64,000 bases of DNA from CAVWCW01 sp963753615 (lineage in GTDB: Bacteria > Pseudomonadota > Gammaproteobacteria > Chromatiales > Chromatiaceae), in the NCBI GenBank assembly GCA_963753615.1, contig CAVWCW010000008.1, positions 434,001-498,000 on the forward strand, in the 5' to 3' direction. Shown here in pieces: positions 1 through 10,125 of the stretch (positions are counted from its first letter, which is position 1; each line of letters begins with the position of its first letter). The translations under genes were made by a program, and so were the position numbers. Below the pieces are notes generated by a model. That model ran no database searches. It was not told the origin of the DNA and worked only from the letters and a program-made list of their open reading frames with translations.

Positions 1-204
1 GCGCTCGATTTCTCCGGCCAGCCGGTCGGCTTCAGCGAGGTGCCCAGCGAAACCCTCCGGCGCAGCGGCAGGCACTTCTTCGGCTGCCCCCTCTCCTTCC
101 TGGGCGGAGGGCGAAACCGTATCCGTCTGCGCGAATACCAGGGTGGAGCAAAACAGCAATAGCATTGCGGCAGGCAACGGTGTGGAGGTGAGTCTATTCA
201 TCAT
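1..204 (-). CDS. Secreted protein, N-terminal part, cut by the window edge
   Basis: Reading leftward from an ATG at 204 the frame stays open to base 1, giving 68 residues; the rest lies outside the window. The protein opens with a hydrophobic Sec-type signal peptide (core AAMLLLFCSTLVFA, likely cleavage after about residue 26). An Ala/Glu/Pro-rich linker and the start of a probably helical segment follow. A second in-frame ATG sits directly next to the first. An AGAGA purine stretch about 11 bases upstream may be the ribosome-binding site. No family can be named from this part. Confidence 0.6.
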   Translation of the reverse strand, partial: MMNRLTSTPLPAAMLLLFCSTLVFAQTDTVSPSAQEGEGAAEEVPAAAPEGFAGHLAEADRLAGEIER

Positions 205-340
205 GGCCAGCATTTCTCTTTGAAATTTGAGTGTCAGGAAATTGTGGGGGAATTGGCGCGGGAAACGCGCTCGAATTATAACCGCCTAGAATGCTGGCGC
301 ATCAGAAACCCGGGGCCAACCCCCTCAATGGTTGAGACTT

Positions 341-949
341 TCAATCGGAAAACCGTACAACACCGAGTTCTTCAAACGCTCCATCACCCATTGGCTCAGC
401 CACCAAGAAATCTAAATGCCCTATCAGTTCGAACGAAACCGCTCTAATGTTCGGCTCGTGGGTAACCAGGACGAGATTCCCATTGTCCGAAAAAGAGCCG
501 ATGACTTGATTCAATGCTTCGGTCTGCTGAGTTGCTTGGTCCGAGTCCAGGATCTCGAGTAACGAAAGATATACCGCTGGGGATGCCTTGCCAAAAGCGA
601 CCTGGGCTGTGTCTCTTGTACGGCAAAAAGGGCTGTGCATGACGCTGGAAACCGGTATCTCGTGGTCTCTGAATCTACGTCCAACCGTTTCGGCATCTCG
701 CTTACCTTGTTGTGATAGGTTCTTTTCGTTCTTGCAGGACGGGTCCCGCACCAACGAATTTCCACTTTCGGTACCCTGTTGCACAGGCGCGTGACGCAGC
801 AGTACCACCTTCCCGCCTTCTCTGAGCAGACCCCACAACGCCTCGCTGGCGCCGGCACTATGGGCGGTCAAGATCATCGGCAAGAATGCAATGCATAGAA
901 TCGATATCGAGCTGCGATCGATCATTCGCAGGTTTCTCATCGTAATCAC
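341..949 (-). CDS. Secreted histidine phosphatase (phosphoglycerate mutase/SixA-like fold)
   Basis: The 202-residue protein carries the hallmarks of the histidine phosphatase superfamily. The phosphohistidine motif is LLRHA (His53, where RHG is more usual), SPFCRTRDTA near residue 106 supplies the second phosphate-binding arginine region, and VTHEP supplies the second catalytic His (His164). A hydrophobic stretch at residues 15-33 ending in A-x-A looks like a signal peptide, so it probably acts in the periplasm on an unknown phosphate ester. The longest frame starts at a GTG; an ATG three codons downstream (940) is equally likely. It stands alone between two other small exported proteins on the same strand. 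The superfamily is clear; the substrate is not (periplasmic relatives include Ais). Confidence 0.8.
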   Translation of the reverse strand: MITMRNLRMIDRSSISILCIAFLPMILTAHSAGASEALWGLLREGGKVVLLRHAPVQQGTESGNSLVRDPSCKNEKNLSQQGKRDAETVGRRFRDHEIPVSSVMHSPFCRTRDTAQVAFGKASPAVYLSLLEILDSDQATQQTEALNQVIGSFSDNGNLVLVTHEPNIRAVSFELIGHLDFLVAEPMGDGAFEELGVVRFSD

Positions 950-1048
950 TATCCAGTCACATCACCCAGCCAACACCCGCCCGCACTGAGCTCAACCATA
1001 CGGAAAATCTCGGCGGGCGAGCGTTCGGCTGGGGTGCCGACTTGGGCT

Positions 1049-1489
1049 TTAGTAGCTCAGCACCGTGGTGCCCTCGGCAAACAACGCGGGCCAGGTAACA
1101 TCAGGACCGCCAACTTCTACCCCGGCGATCAGTTCGTCCTTGCTCAAGCCGCCTACGTTCCCCATGCACATGGGGCAGACGAGCACTCGACCACCCGCAT
1201 TCATGAAATCAGCGAGCATTTCTTTCAGCGATTTTCCGCTCGCATGCTTGTTTTCGGGAATGTTCTTGTCGGCGATTCGAACACCTTCGACATTCAGAAA
1301 AATCGTGACCGGTATCTCCTTTTCGGTACGGACTTTGGTGCTGAAGCCGATGGCCATAGCCGCCCTGTTCAACTCGTCGCTGCTCAAGTTGACGAACAGC
1401 TTTTCGCCGTCATCACTGGCAAACAGCGTTGGTGAAAAGGCCATACAAAGGAATGTCAACAAGGCTACGACATTTTTGGTTCTTTTCAT
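1049..1489 (-). CDS. DsrE/DsrF-like family protein with signal peptide
   Basis: This 146-residue protein has an N-terminal signal peptide (KRTKNVVALLTFLCMAFS, cleavage near FASDD) followed by a single DsrE-like alpha/beta domain. The conserved loop reads VCPMCMGNVGG, with Cys105 and Cys108 as the likely redox or persulfide-carrying pair. Cytoplasmic DsrE/TusD relatives relay sulfur in tRNA thiolation or dissimilatory sulfur oxidation; an exported version implies a periplasmic role that cannot be specified here. The start is backed by GAGG six bases upstream of the ATG. The gene is monocistronic, with 215 bases separating it from rdgC upstream. The family call is firm; the function is inference. 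Confidence 0.8.
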   Translation of the reverse strand: MKRTKNVVALLTFLCMAFSPTLFASDDGEKLFVNLSSDELNRAAMAIGFSTKVRTEKEIPVTIFLNVEGVRIADKNIPENKHASGKSLKEMLADFMNAGGRVLVCPMCMGNVGGLSKDELIAGVEVGGPDVTWPALFAEGTTVLSY

Positions 1490-1704
1490 GGACTACCTCG
1501 ATTTGCCCTTAGCTTGAATGAGTTAGGGCACAGGCGGGCCACCTGAGGCCTAACGTTCCGGATGGATGGCACAGCTTTCCACGCGCTTTGCTTGATGTCA
1601 CTGTTAAAACGCATTGATCGATGTCTCGGCGTGGGTTTCGACAATCGGCCCTGCGTCGGCCATCGAAACCCCGAGCCGTAGCGGTGGTGGCCGTCAGGCG
1701 CCCT

Positions 1705-2625
1705 CTAGGCCGCACGTTCCAACTGTTCCTCGCCGCCGAAGGCATCGAGCACGGCGGGAATGAAGCGGCTGAGTTCCAGGCTCATGAGGGCGAAGTCGGC
1801 GTCGAAGCGGGCCACGGCGTCATCGGCGCCGGCATCGGCGGCGGCCTCTTGCAGAACGTCGCCGAAGCGCAGGCGCCGCACGATCAGGTCGTCGCCGAGC
1901 ACGCAGCCGATGCGTTCGTTCCACTCCACGGCGAGTCGCACCACCTGTTTGCCGGCCCGCAGGTGGCCTTGGATTTCGTCGCTGCTCAGATCCTGGCGGC
2001 GGCAGCGCACGATACCGCCGTCATCACCCGTGTCGCGGAGCTCGCACTCGTCCTGCACCTCGAAGCCGTCGGCGCGGGCGCTACCGTCGACCCAGGCGGT
2101 CATCATAGCGGCGGGGCTGTGCTGCACGGCCAGCGGCCGCACCGGGAAGCTGCCCAGGGTTTCGCGTAGCAGGCTGATCAGCTCCTCGGCCTTGCTCGCG
2201 GTTGGATTGTCCACCAGAACCCAGCCCTGGCGCGGGTCGATATAGGCGTAGGTCAGCTTGGAGCGGGTGAAGGCGCGGGGCAGCAGATCCTGCAGCACCT
2301 CGTCGCGGATCGATTCTTTTTCCTTGCGGGCCACCCGGCGCATCTGTTCGGTCTCGATCTCCAGCACCTTGTCGTTGACAATCTCACGCACTACCGCCGC
2401 CGGGAGCACCTTCTCTTCCTTGCGCAGGCAGACCATGATGCAGCCGTTGGACTGGTGGGTCAGCTGCTCGCCCAGATGGCCGAGGGGGGCTACCCAGCCC
2501 AGGCTTGCCATGTCCATGCTGCCGCAGGGGCGGAAGGCCTTTTGCTCCAGTTGTTCGTGCAGGACCTCGGCGCTGAGGTCGAAGCTGCCGGCCAGTCGGT
2601 ACAGATTGAGATTCTTAAACCACAT
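1705..2625 (-). CDS. rdgC: Recombination-associated protein RdgC
   Basis: The 306-residue product has the length of E. coli RdgC (303) and its characteristic opening (MWFKNLNLYRL) and conserved blocks: GWVAPLG, IMVCLRKEEKVLPAAVVRE and the ALMSLELSRFIP tail. RdgC forms a ring-shaped dimer on double-stranded DNA in the nucleoid and restrains RecA-dependent recombination. The ATG at 2625 is preceded by AGGGG seven bases upstream. The 215-base upstream gap is AT-rich (2690-2765) and must hold its promoter. No co-transcribed partner is visible, as is usual for this gene. Confidence 0.95.
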   Translation of the reverse strand: MWFKNLNLYRLAGSFDLSAEVLHEQLEQKAFRPCGSMDMASLGWVAPLGHLGEQLTHQSNGCIMVCLRKEEKVLPAAVVREIVNDKVLEIETEQMRRVARKEKESIRDEVLQDLLPRAFTRSKLTYAYIDPRQGWVLVDNPTASKAEELISLLRETLGSFPVRPLAVQHSPAAMMTAWVDGSARADGFEVQDECELRDTGDDGGIVRCRRQDLSSDEIQGHLRAGKQVVRLAVEWNERIGCVLGDDLIVRRLRFGDVLQEAAADAGADDAVARFDADFALMSLELSRFIPAVLDAFGGEEQLERAA

Positions 2626-2689
2626 GTAACGCCCCTTCAGTGTCGGAAAAGGAGCGATTATGCAGCATGCGCAGAGTAGGAACCAGCCT

Positions 2690-2765
2690 GAAATTTGATT
2701 TCTTCTAAAATCTTAAATTATTGATATATATAATTGATATTACTGTTTATTTATCCTTTCATTTC
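2690..2765 (-). promoter_or_regulatory. AT-rich presumed promoter region of rdgC
   Basis: This block of almost pure A/T (runs such as attgatatatataattgat) is conspicuous in a GC-rich window and lies just upstream of rdgC. Several TATA-like hexamers fit a -10 element on the minus strand but no single -35/-10 pair stands out. Confidence 0.35.
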
Positions 2766-2777
2766 CGGAACGAACGA

Positions 2778-2804
2778 GAAACCTCACAGCCGAAAAGAGG
2801 TTTC
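2778..2804 (-). terminator. Candidate terminator hairpin downstream of the suf operon
   Basis: Bases 2778-2785 (gaaacctc) pair perfectly with 2797-2804 (gaggtttc) around an 11-base loop. On the minus strand the hairpin is followed only by TCGTTCG, so the U-tract is poor. A second perfect stem, ggtggc/gccacc (2820-2825 with 2831-2836), abuts the sufE stop codon. Together they probably end or stabilise the suf transcript. Confidence 0.4.
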
Positions 2805-2840
2805 TAAGCAGTTGATTCCGGTGGCGAATAGCCACCCGGT

Positions 2841-3272
2841 TCAGGCGGCGACGGGGGCCTCGGCCAGGCGCGCGGCCTGTGCCTTCATCTGGTCGACGAT
2901 GGCGTAGACCCCGACGTGTCGGTTGGGGCTCAGGTGCTCGCCCAGGCTGATACGATCGAACAGTCGGTCCACATCCAATGCCACCACCTGTTTCGGGGTC
3001 AGGCCGGAAAACAACTGTACCAACAGACCCACCACGCCCTTGATGATGGCGGTGTCGCAGTCACCGTGGAAGCGAATGTGACCGGGGCCCCGGGGGTCGG
3101 GATAGGCCGCCACCCAGACCTTACTCATGCAGGCCTTGACCCGGTTTTCCTCGTTGTGGAGCGCCGCCGGCATTTCCGGAAGTCGCTCGCCCAGCTCCAC
3201 CAGGTATTCATAGCGCTGATCCCAATCGCCGAGCAGCTCGAAGTCGCTGACGATGTAGTCGATGGCGTCCAT
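2841..3272 (-). CDS. sufE: Cysteine desulfuration protein SufE
   Basis: SufE accepts persulfide sulfur from the cysteine desulfurase SufS and hands it to the SufBCD scaffold. The 143-residue product is of normal SufE length and shows the sulfur-acceptor motif NRVKACMSKVW with the active Cys48, plus the conserved SPNRHVGVYAIVDQM near the C-terminus. GAGGAG lies seven bases before the ATG. It is the last gene of the suf operon, ten bases after sufA. Its partner sufS is not in this operon, so SufE must work with a desulfurase encoded elsewhere. Confidence 0.92.
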   Translation of the reverse strand: MDAIDYIVSDFELLGDWDQRYEYLVELGERLPEMPAALHNEENRVKACMSKVWVAAYPDPRGPGHIRFHGDCDTAIIKGVVGLLVQLFSGLTPKQVVALDVDRLFDRISLGEHLSPNRHVGVYAIVDQMKAQAARLAEAPVAA

Positions 3273-3282
3273 GGCTGGCTCC

Positions 3283-3609
3283 TCAGAGACTGAAGGACTC
3301 GCCGCAACCGCAGCTGTCGCGCACGTTCGGATTGCGGAACTCGAAGCCCTTGTTCAGCGCGTTGCTGGTGACGAAGTCCACCTGGGTGCCGTCGAGTTGC
3401 GGCAGGCTGGCCGAGTCGACCACTACGCGCACGTCTTGGGTCTCGAACACCCGATCTTCGGGGCCGATCTCGTCTGCGTAGTCGACTACATAGGCAAAGC
3501 CGGTGCAGCCGCTCTTCTTGGTGCCCAGGCGCAGGCCCAGGGCTTGGTCGTTGCGCCCCAGCATCTTGCGTACATGCTCGCCGGCGCTTGGGGTCAGGGT
3601 AATAGCCAT
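3283..3609 (-). CDS. sufA: A-type Fe-S carrier SufA/IscA family
   Basis: The 108-residue protein is a standard A-type carrier with the three cluster-ligand cysteines of the family: Cys35 (KKSGCTGFAY) and Cys100/Cys102 (DSCGCGESF). A-type carriers receive [2Fe-2S] or [4Fe-4S] clusters from the SufBCD or IscU scaffold and pass them to apoproteins. Its place between sufT and sufE, with gaps of 19 and 10 bases, fits co-transcription with the scaffold. Sequence alone does not separate SufA, IscA and ErpA sharply; the suf context decides the name. Confidence 0.9.
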   Translation of the reverse strand: MAITLTPSAGEHVRKMLGRNDQALGLRLGTKKSGCTGFAYVVDYADEIGPEDRVFETQDVRVVVDSASLPQLDGTQVDFVTSNALNKGFEFRNPNVRDSCGCGESFSL

Positions 3610-3628
3610 CTATACCTCCTCTATTCGT

Positions 3629-4000
3629 TTACAGCAGTCCAAGCTCCAGCTTGGCCGCATCTGAGAGCCGGTCCTGGGTCCAAGGCGGGTGCCAGACCAG
3701 CTCGACCTGGGCCGCATTGACCCCCGGCACTGCTTCCACCGCGGCTTGGACCTGGCCTGGCATGGACCCGGCTACCGGGCACGCCGGGGCGGTCAGGGTC
3801 ATGTCGATCGCTACCTCGCCGCCGGGGTTGACGTCCAGGCGGTAAATCAGGCCCAGATCGTAGATGTTGAGGGGGATCTCCGGATCCTGCACGCCGCGGA
3901 GGGCCGCGATAACCGCGTCCTCCAGTTCCGCCACTGAAACCACAGGCGTCGGATCGGTATGCTCTCGTTTCCAGAACTTACTCAGGGACGGCAGGATCAT
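3629..4000 (-). CDS. sufT: SufT / MIP18 (DUF59) family Fe-S maturation protein
   Basis: The 123-residue protein is a MIP18-like domain protein. It shows the family signature DPEIPLNIYDLGLIY (from residue 39) and MTLTAPACPVAG with the conserved Cys74. Family members (SufT, PaaD, eukaryotic MIP18/CIA2) act late in Fe-S cluster insertion. The start codon overlaps the end of sufD by four bases, the signature of translational coupling. An N-terminal extension of about 20 residues precedes the domain. Confidence 0.88.
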   Translation of the reverse strand: MILPSLSKFWKREHTDPTPVVSVAELEDAVIAALRGVQDPEIPLNIYDLGLIYRLDVNPGGEVAIDMTLTAPACPVAGSMPGQVQAAVEAVPGVNAAQVELVWHPPWTQDRLSDAAKLELGLL

Positions 4001-5318
4001 GCTTCACCCCCCACCGAGCCGCCGAGGCGCCGTTGCAGCAGGCTTCGGGCATGTTCGCGCAGGGCAGAGTCGGCCAGGGCGTCGATCACCTCTACCGCGA
4101 AACCGAGACACAACATCTGCCGGGCCTGGGCCGCGCCGAGCCCTCTAGATTGCAGGTAGAACATCTGCTCAGGATCCAGCTGACCGACGCTGGTGCCGTG
4201 GCTGCACTGCACGTCGTCGGCATAGATCTCCAGTTGCGGCTTGGTGTCGACCTCGGCCTGCTCGGAGAGCATCAGGTTGTGGTTGCTGAGCTGGGCATCG
4301 CTCTTCTGGGCGTCCGTCCGCACCAGGACCCGGCCGTCGAACACTGCGCGGCCGCGGCCATCGATAATGCCCTTGAAGCGCTCCCGGCTGGAGCAGTGGG
4401 GCACCCCGTGGTCGATATCCAGGTGGACATCGCTAAGCTGGCCGTCCCCCGCCAGATACAGGCCGTCGAGTTGACAGTCGGCCCCCGGGCCAGCAAAGCC
4501 GACCTGCAGTTCGAGCCGAGACCAGGCCGCCCCCAGGGCCAGGCTGCTGCCGCGGTAGCGGCTGTCGCGCTCCTGGCGCAGGTGCAGCCCGTGCAGGTGC
4601 AGGGCTTGGCGCCCCTCCTGCTGCAGGCGCTCGTGGCGCAACTCGGCGTTGGCGCCGAGAAACACCTCGGTGACGCCGTTGTGGAAACAGACCCCCTCCC
4701 CCAGGGTGACAAAGCGCTCGCGAATGCTGGCCTCGGCACCGTCTCCCAGCAGGATCAGCTGGCGCGGCTGGGCCATCGGGCCAGGGTCTCCAGCGCGTCC
4801 GATGTGAAGCAATTCGATCGGCCGCTCCAGGCGCGCGCCGGCACCAACCCGCAGGTAAATCCCTTCCGCCGGCGCCGCCGCGTTCATCAGCGTAAAAAAG
4901 TGGGCATCTTCGCCGATCAGCGAGCCCAGCCGATCAAATCCTGGCGCATTGTTTTCAGCCAGCGCCTGGGCCAGGCCCAAGGCCTGCAACCCGGACTCCG
5001 GGTGCAACTTCGAAAGCTCGGGGGCAAAGCGGCCGTCCACCATTACCAGGAGTTGGCAGTCTCGGCTGTCGCTCAGCAGCAGGGGTTCCAGGGCCTCGAG
5101 ATCGAGCTCGGGGGCCGGCGCCGCCGGGCGGAAGTCATGCTGCAGTATCGGCTCGAGGCTGGTATAGCGCCAGCTTTCATCGGCCCGTTCCGGCAGCTTG
5201 GCAGCCTGCAACCGCTGGGCGGCGCGGCTCCGGTTCTCCTGCAGCCACTCGGGCAGCGCCGAAACCGGAGTCTCCAAGGCCCGTTCGCGTAGCTGGCGGG
5301 CAGGATTTGCCGACGCGT

Positions 5319-5322
<4 letters not shown>
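3997..5322 (-). CDS. sufD: Fe-S cluster scaffold subunit SufD
   Basis: SufD pairs with SufB on a SufC ATPase dimer to build Fe-S clusters and is linked to iron acquisition and FADH2-dependent steps. The 441-residue product has the helical N-terminal region (LRERALETPVSALPEWLQ), the right-handed beta-helix core and the conserved C-terminal segment (LDIDHGVPHCSSRERFKG; KSDAQLSNHNLMLSE; DVQCSHGTSVGQLDPEQMFYL) containing the His that lies near the cluster assembly site. Its start overlaps the sufC stop by four bases, as does sufT with its own stop. Confidence 0.95.
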
Positions 5323-6074
<752 letters not shown>

Positions 6075-6118
6075 CGTTGTTCTCCTCGTCGAATATGCTC
6101 AATCAGCCCGCTGCCGGC

Positions 6119-7567
<1,449 letters not shown>

Positions 7568-7588
7568 GCAGAATGCTCCTACTATTTT

Positions 7589-7605
7589 CCGAGTAATTTA
7601 CTTGG
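7589..7605 (-). promoter_or_regulatory. 17-bp palindromic operator candidate upstream of sufB
   Basis: On the minus strand this reads CCAAGTAAATTACTCGG, a near-perfect inverted repeat (CCRAGTAA-W-TTACTYGG) centred 30 bases before the sufB start. Its 6-5-6 symmetry equals that of IscR type-1 operators, but the half-site core is AAGT rather than GACT. An Rrf2-type Fe-S regulator is the natural candidate; this is inference. Confidence 0.5.
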
Positions 7606-7825
7606 TTAATAGCTTGGACGCAGTCGGGCCCGTATTCAATACCCCAGTTTTCAGGGTTTAGTAATCGATTGGTTCTTTCGAATACGCTGAATCTCTAATT
7701 TGACGCCCCCGGCGCGATCAATAAGAATTGCAGGACTTGGATCGCGAACCCCTGCCTAATCGCAAGCGAGGGAAGGGTCGCCCCGGTCCACACCCCAAGC
7801 GCCCGCTTTCGGAGGATCATTTGCA

Positions 7826-8428
7826 GTGAAAATAAAGATCGTCTCGTCCTGCGCCGTTGCGCTGGCCCTCGGCTTCAGCAGCTTGTCCTTGCCTATCCTG
7901 GCGACCGCCGGCGGCTTCAACCCCATGAATGCTATGAACCCGTCGAAATGGTTCGGCGGCAAAGACAGAGATCGTTATTACGACGACTATGACTACGGCC
8001 CGCCACCTCCCGGATACGGCGCCCCCTATGGACCCGGACCGGGCTGGGGCGGAGGCTATCCGGGCTATGGAGGTGCCCCGGGCTACGGCGCTCCGGGCTA
8101 TGGTGCCCCGGGTTACGGCGCGGGTGCCTACGGGGCTCCCGGCTACGGCGCTCCGGGTTACGGCGCCCCGGGCTACGGCGCGACCGCACCCGGCTATGCG
8201 CCCGAGTCCGCTCCCTCGGCCCGCGAACTGCAGGAACGCATTGAAAAACTCGAGGTAGAACAGCAGCGCAAGGCCTATCAGCAGCCTCCGGCGGAAGCGC
8301 CGACGGGCAGCGGCGAGGCGGCGGCCGGAGGTTTCCGCCCGTTCACTCCGGAAAATCAGGACTATTCCGGCGGCTTCCAGCCCGCCTATGGCGATACGCA
8401 GTACCAGTCGCCGCAGCTCTGGCGCTGA
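7826..8428 (+). CDS. Secreted Gly/Tyr/Pro-rich repeat protein (GYGAP repeats)
   Basis: The 200-residue protein starts at a GTG with GGAGG ten bases upstream. It has a signal peptide (KIKIVSSCAVALALGFSSLS, cleavage near ATAGG). Next comes the short motif FNPMNAMNPSKWFGGKDRD, an Asp/Tyr cluster (RYYDDYDYG), then about 70 residues of GYGAP-type repeats. A short coiled coil (ARELQERIEKLEVEQQRKAY) precedes a disordered C-terminus. The composition recalls the Gly/Tyr-rich structural proteins that coat sulfur globules in purple sulfur bacteria (Sgp family), and other extracellular matrix proteins; homology is not shown here. It is divergent from suf and ends at a strong terminator. Confidence 0.85.
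   Translation: MKIKIVSSCAVALALGFSSLSLPILATAGGFNPMNAMNPSKWFGGKDRDRYYDDYDYGPPPPGYGAPYGPGPGWGGGYPGYGGAPGYGAPGYGAPGYGAGAYGAPGYGAPGYGAPGYGATAPGYAPESAPSARELQERIEKLEVEQQRKAYQQPPAEAPTGSGEAAAGGFRPFTPENQDYSGGFQPAYGDTQYQSPQLWR
8068..8187 (+). repeat. In-frame 15-bp tandem repeats (GYGAP units)
   Basis: A 15-base unit close to ggctacggcgctccg is repeated about eight times with silent variation at third positions (tat/tac, gcc/gct/gcg) and one longer spacer (GAGAY). The silent variation indicates selection on the protein rather than very recent slippage. Confidence 0.8.
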
Positions 8429-8451
8429 ACCCCTGCTCGAACCAATAACCC

Positions 8452-8476
8452 AACCCCGCTTCGGCGGGGTTTTTAC
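8452..8476 (+). terminator. Rho-independent terminator of the GYGAP-repeat gene
   Basis: Bases 8452-8459 (aaccccgc) pair with 8464-8471 (gcggggtt) across a UUCG tetraloop, followed by a short T-run. It lies 24 bases after the stop codon and separates this gene from the convergent Gly-rich gene. Confidence 0.92.
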
Positions 8477-8624
8477 TTTCTAGTTTTTCGTTCGATCGAT
8501 GCCGGGGGACTGCCGCAAAACATGAGCGCCAGCGCAGCTCGCAATACCGATTATCTAGCACCGGGCAGGGTCCGAACACCGCCTCGGGCGACGGAAAGGG
8601 GGTGGACCCTGCGACTGGGCCTCC

Positions 8625-9923
8625 TCAGGGTGCCTCGAAACTCGCGCTCGCCTCCGCAAACCAGGCCCCGGTCGGCAGTTCGAAATCCAGCACCAGGGTG
8701 CAGCTTCCGTCTTTTTTGCAGTTTTTCGGGTTTAACTCGCCGCGTTGGCTCAAGACCTGGCCGCCGGCCTTGGCCTTCATGGTAACTTCCACCGTGGTAC
8801 CGGCTGGGACGCCGCGGGTCTGAAGTTGGACCGGGGTCTTGCCGGGCTTGGGCAGCAGGATCTCTACCGCGCCTTCCTTGCCGGTGCGTTTCGGGGGCGC
8901 GGTCTGGCCGCCTACGGCGGTGATGCGGATATCGGCGGGAACCGGGTCGAACAGGGGACTGGGGACGCTGCTGCGTATCGGGGTCGGAACCAGCCGGTGG
9001 TTGCTCAGTGCCATTTCTTCTACCGATTCGAGGCGGATAATGCCCGGCTTCCAACTGCCGCTGCCACGGTTACCTCGGGCATAGAGATAACCGCCACCTT
9101 CGATCTTGGTGGCGATCAGACGAATCGCGCCGCCGGAGCCGGGACCGCCGCTGCGGGAACACTCGCCGTTGGAGTGACCCCCGCCGTGGCCTCCGTCAGC
9201 GACGATGGCGGCGTTATTGACGATCTTGCCATTGACCGCGATGAGAATGGCCCCGCCGCCACCACCGCCGCCACCTCCGGAGCAGTTGCCTGCCTGAGAC
9301 GAAGAGCCACCGCCGCCGCCGGAGCCGCCGATCAGCGGCCGCAACTCCCGATTGCCGGGAAATTCCCCAGGCTGGCCGTGCTCGAGCGGCTCGGCGGTGC
9401 CGCCGACGCCTCCCTTGGGCCCCAGCCCCACCCCGCCCTGATTGGCGTCGTTGACCTCGAAGAAAGCGCCGTCGCCGCCGCGGAAACCCCCGGGGCCTGG
9501 GGCTCCGCCGATCCCGAACATGTGCTGGTTGCCGCCGCCACCGTTGGTCCCGTCCAGGTAGAGGTCTACGTAACCGGCGAGTTCGAAATCGCCGGCCACC
9601 AGGATGCTGACCGGGGTGTTCTCGGCGTTGCGGTCGAAGCGCAGATACCAGTGTCGGTTGTCGCCCTCTTTGCGCAGGCCCTTAAAGCCGTCAAACACCA
9701 GCACCCCGTCCGGTGGCAGGGCGAAGAACAAGGTGGTGCCGTCCAGGCGGCTGCCCTCCGGCCAGGTCTTCTCGTCGCGCAAGTCGAAGTCGCCGAGGGA
9801 TTTGGGGTGGCCCTTGCAACCGCACAGGTTATCCAGGCTCTGGGCAGGGGCTGGGCCCGCGAGGAAGCTCAGTGCGATGGCCACAACGAGGGTCAGAGCG
9901 CAGTGGAGTTGGCGTTGATTCAT
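8625..9923 (-). CDS. Secreted Gly-rich protein, third gene of the giant-protein cluster
   Basis: I place the start at the ATG at 9923 (GGAG eight bases upstream); an earlier in-frame start 24 codons upstream has no such support. The 432-residue product has a signal peptide (core LTLVVAIALSFLAGPAPA) and a two-Cys motif CGCKG after it. Next is a beta-type domain and a Gly-rich half (poly-Gly tracts near bases 9240-9330, interleaved with short hydrophobic strands such as AILIAVNG and AIRLIATK). The C-terminal part is Ig-like and carries two Cys (NPKNCKKDGSCTLVLDF). Such Gly-rich strand repeats usually form extracellular parallel beta-helices. It follows the second giant gene by about 200 bases on the same strand. 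No family name is assignable. Confidence 0.8.
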   Translation of the reverse strand: MNQRQLHCALTLVVAIALSFLAGPAPAQSLDNLCGCKGHPKSLGDFDLRDEKTWPEGSRLDGTTLFFALPPDGVLVFDGFKGLRKEGDNRHWYLRFDRNAENTPVSILVAGDFELAGYVDLYLDGTNGGGGNQHMFGIGGAPGPGGFRGGDGAFFEVNDANQGGVGLGPKGGVGGTAEPLEHGQPGEFPGNRELRPLIGGSGGGGGSSSQAGNCSGGGGGGGGGAILIAVNGKIVNNAAIVADGGHGGGHSNGECSRSGGPGSGGAIRLIATKIEGGGYLYARGNRGSGSWKPGIIRLESVEEMALSNHRLVPTPIRSSVPSPLFDPVPADIRITAVGGQTAPPKRTGKEGAVEILLPKPGKTPVQLQTRGVPAGTTVEVTMKAKAGGQVLSQRGELNPKNCKKDGSCTLVLDFELPTGAWFAEASASFEAP

Positions 9924-10125
9924 AGGCTTGGCTCCGTATTCGTTGAACCGCAGAGAAGCAGAGGAGTCGTAAATTTTTTTGATCGAACGGATCATGGCCT
10001 TGGCTCCGGTTGGGGTTCCCGCGGTTCTGGGTTGGTGGATTCCTGATACGCGCTGGGGCGCGTCGGGCGAAAGTCATTGGGCATTACGGCCCTACCCGGC
10101 CGCTCGGTGTGCAGGATTTGGAAAA

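Noticed and set aside
4033..5292. 419-codon plus-strand open frame opposite sufD
   Set aside because: Entirely antisense to a clear sufD with conserved motifs; no family similarity.
8068..8187. CRISPR-like array
   Set aside because: The periodicity is 15 bases, in frame, with no spacers; it encodes the GYGAP repeats.
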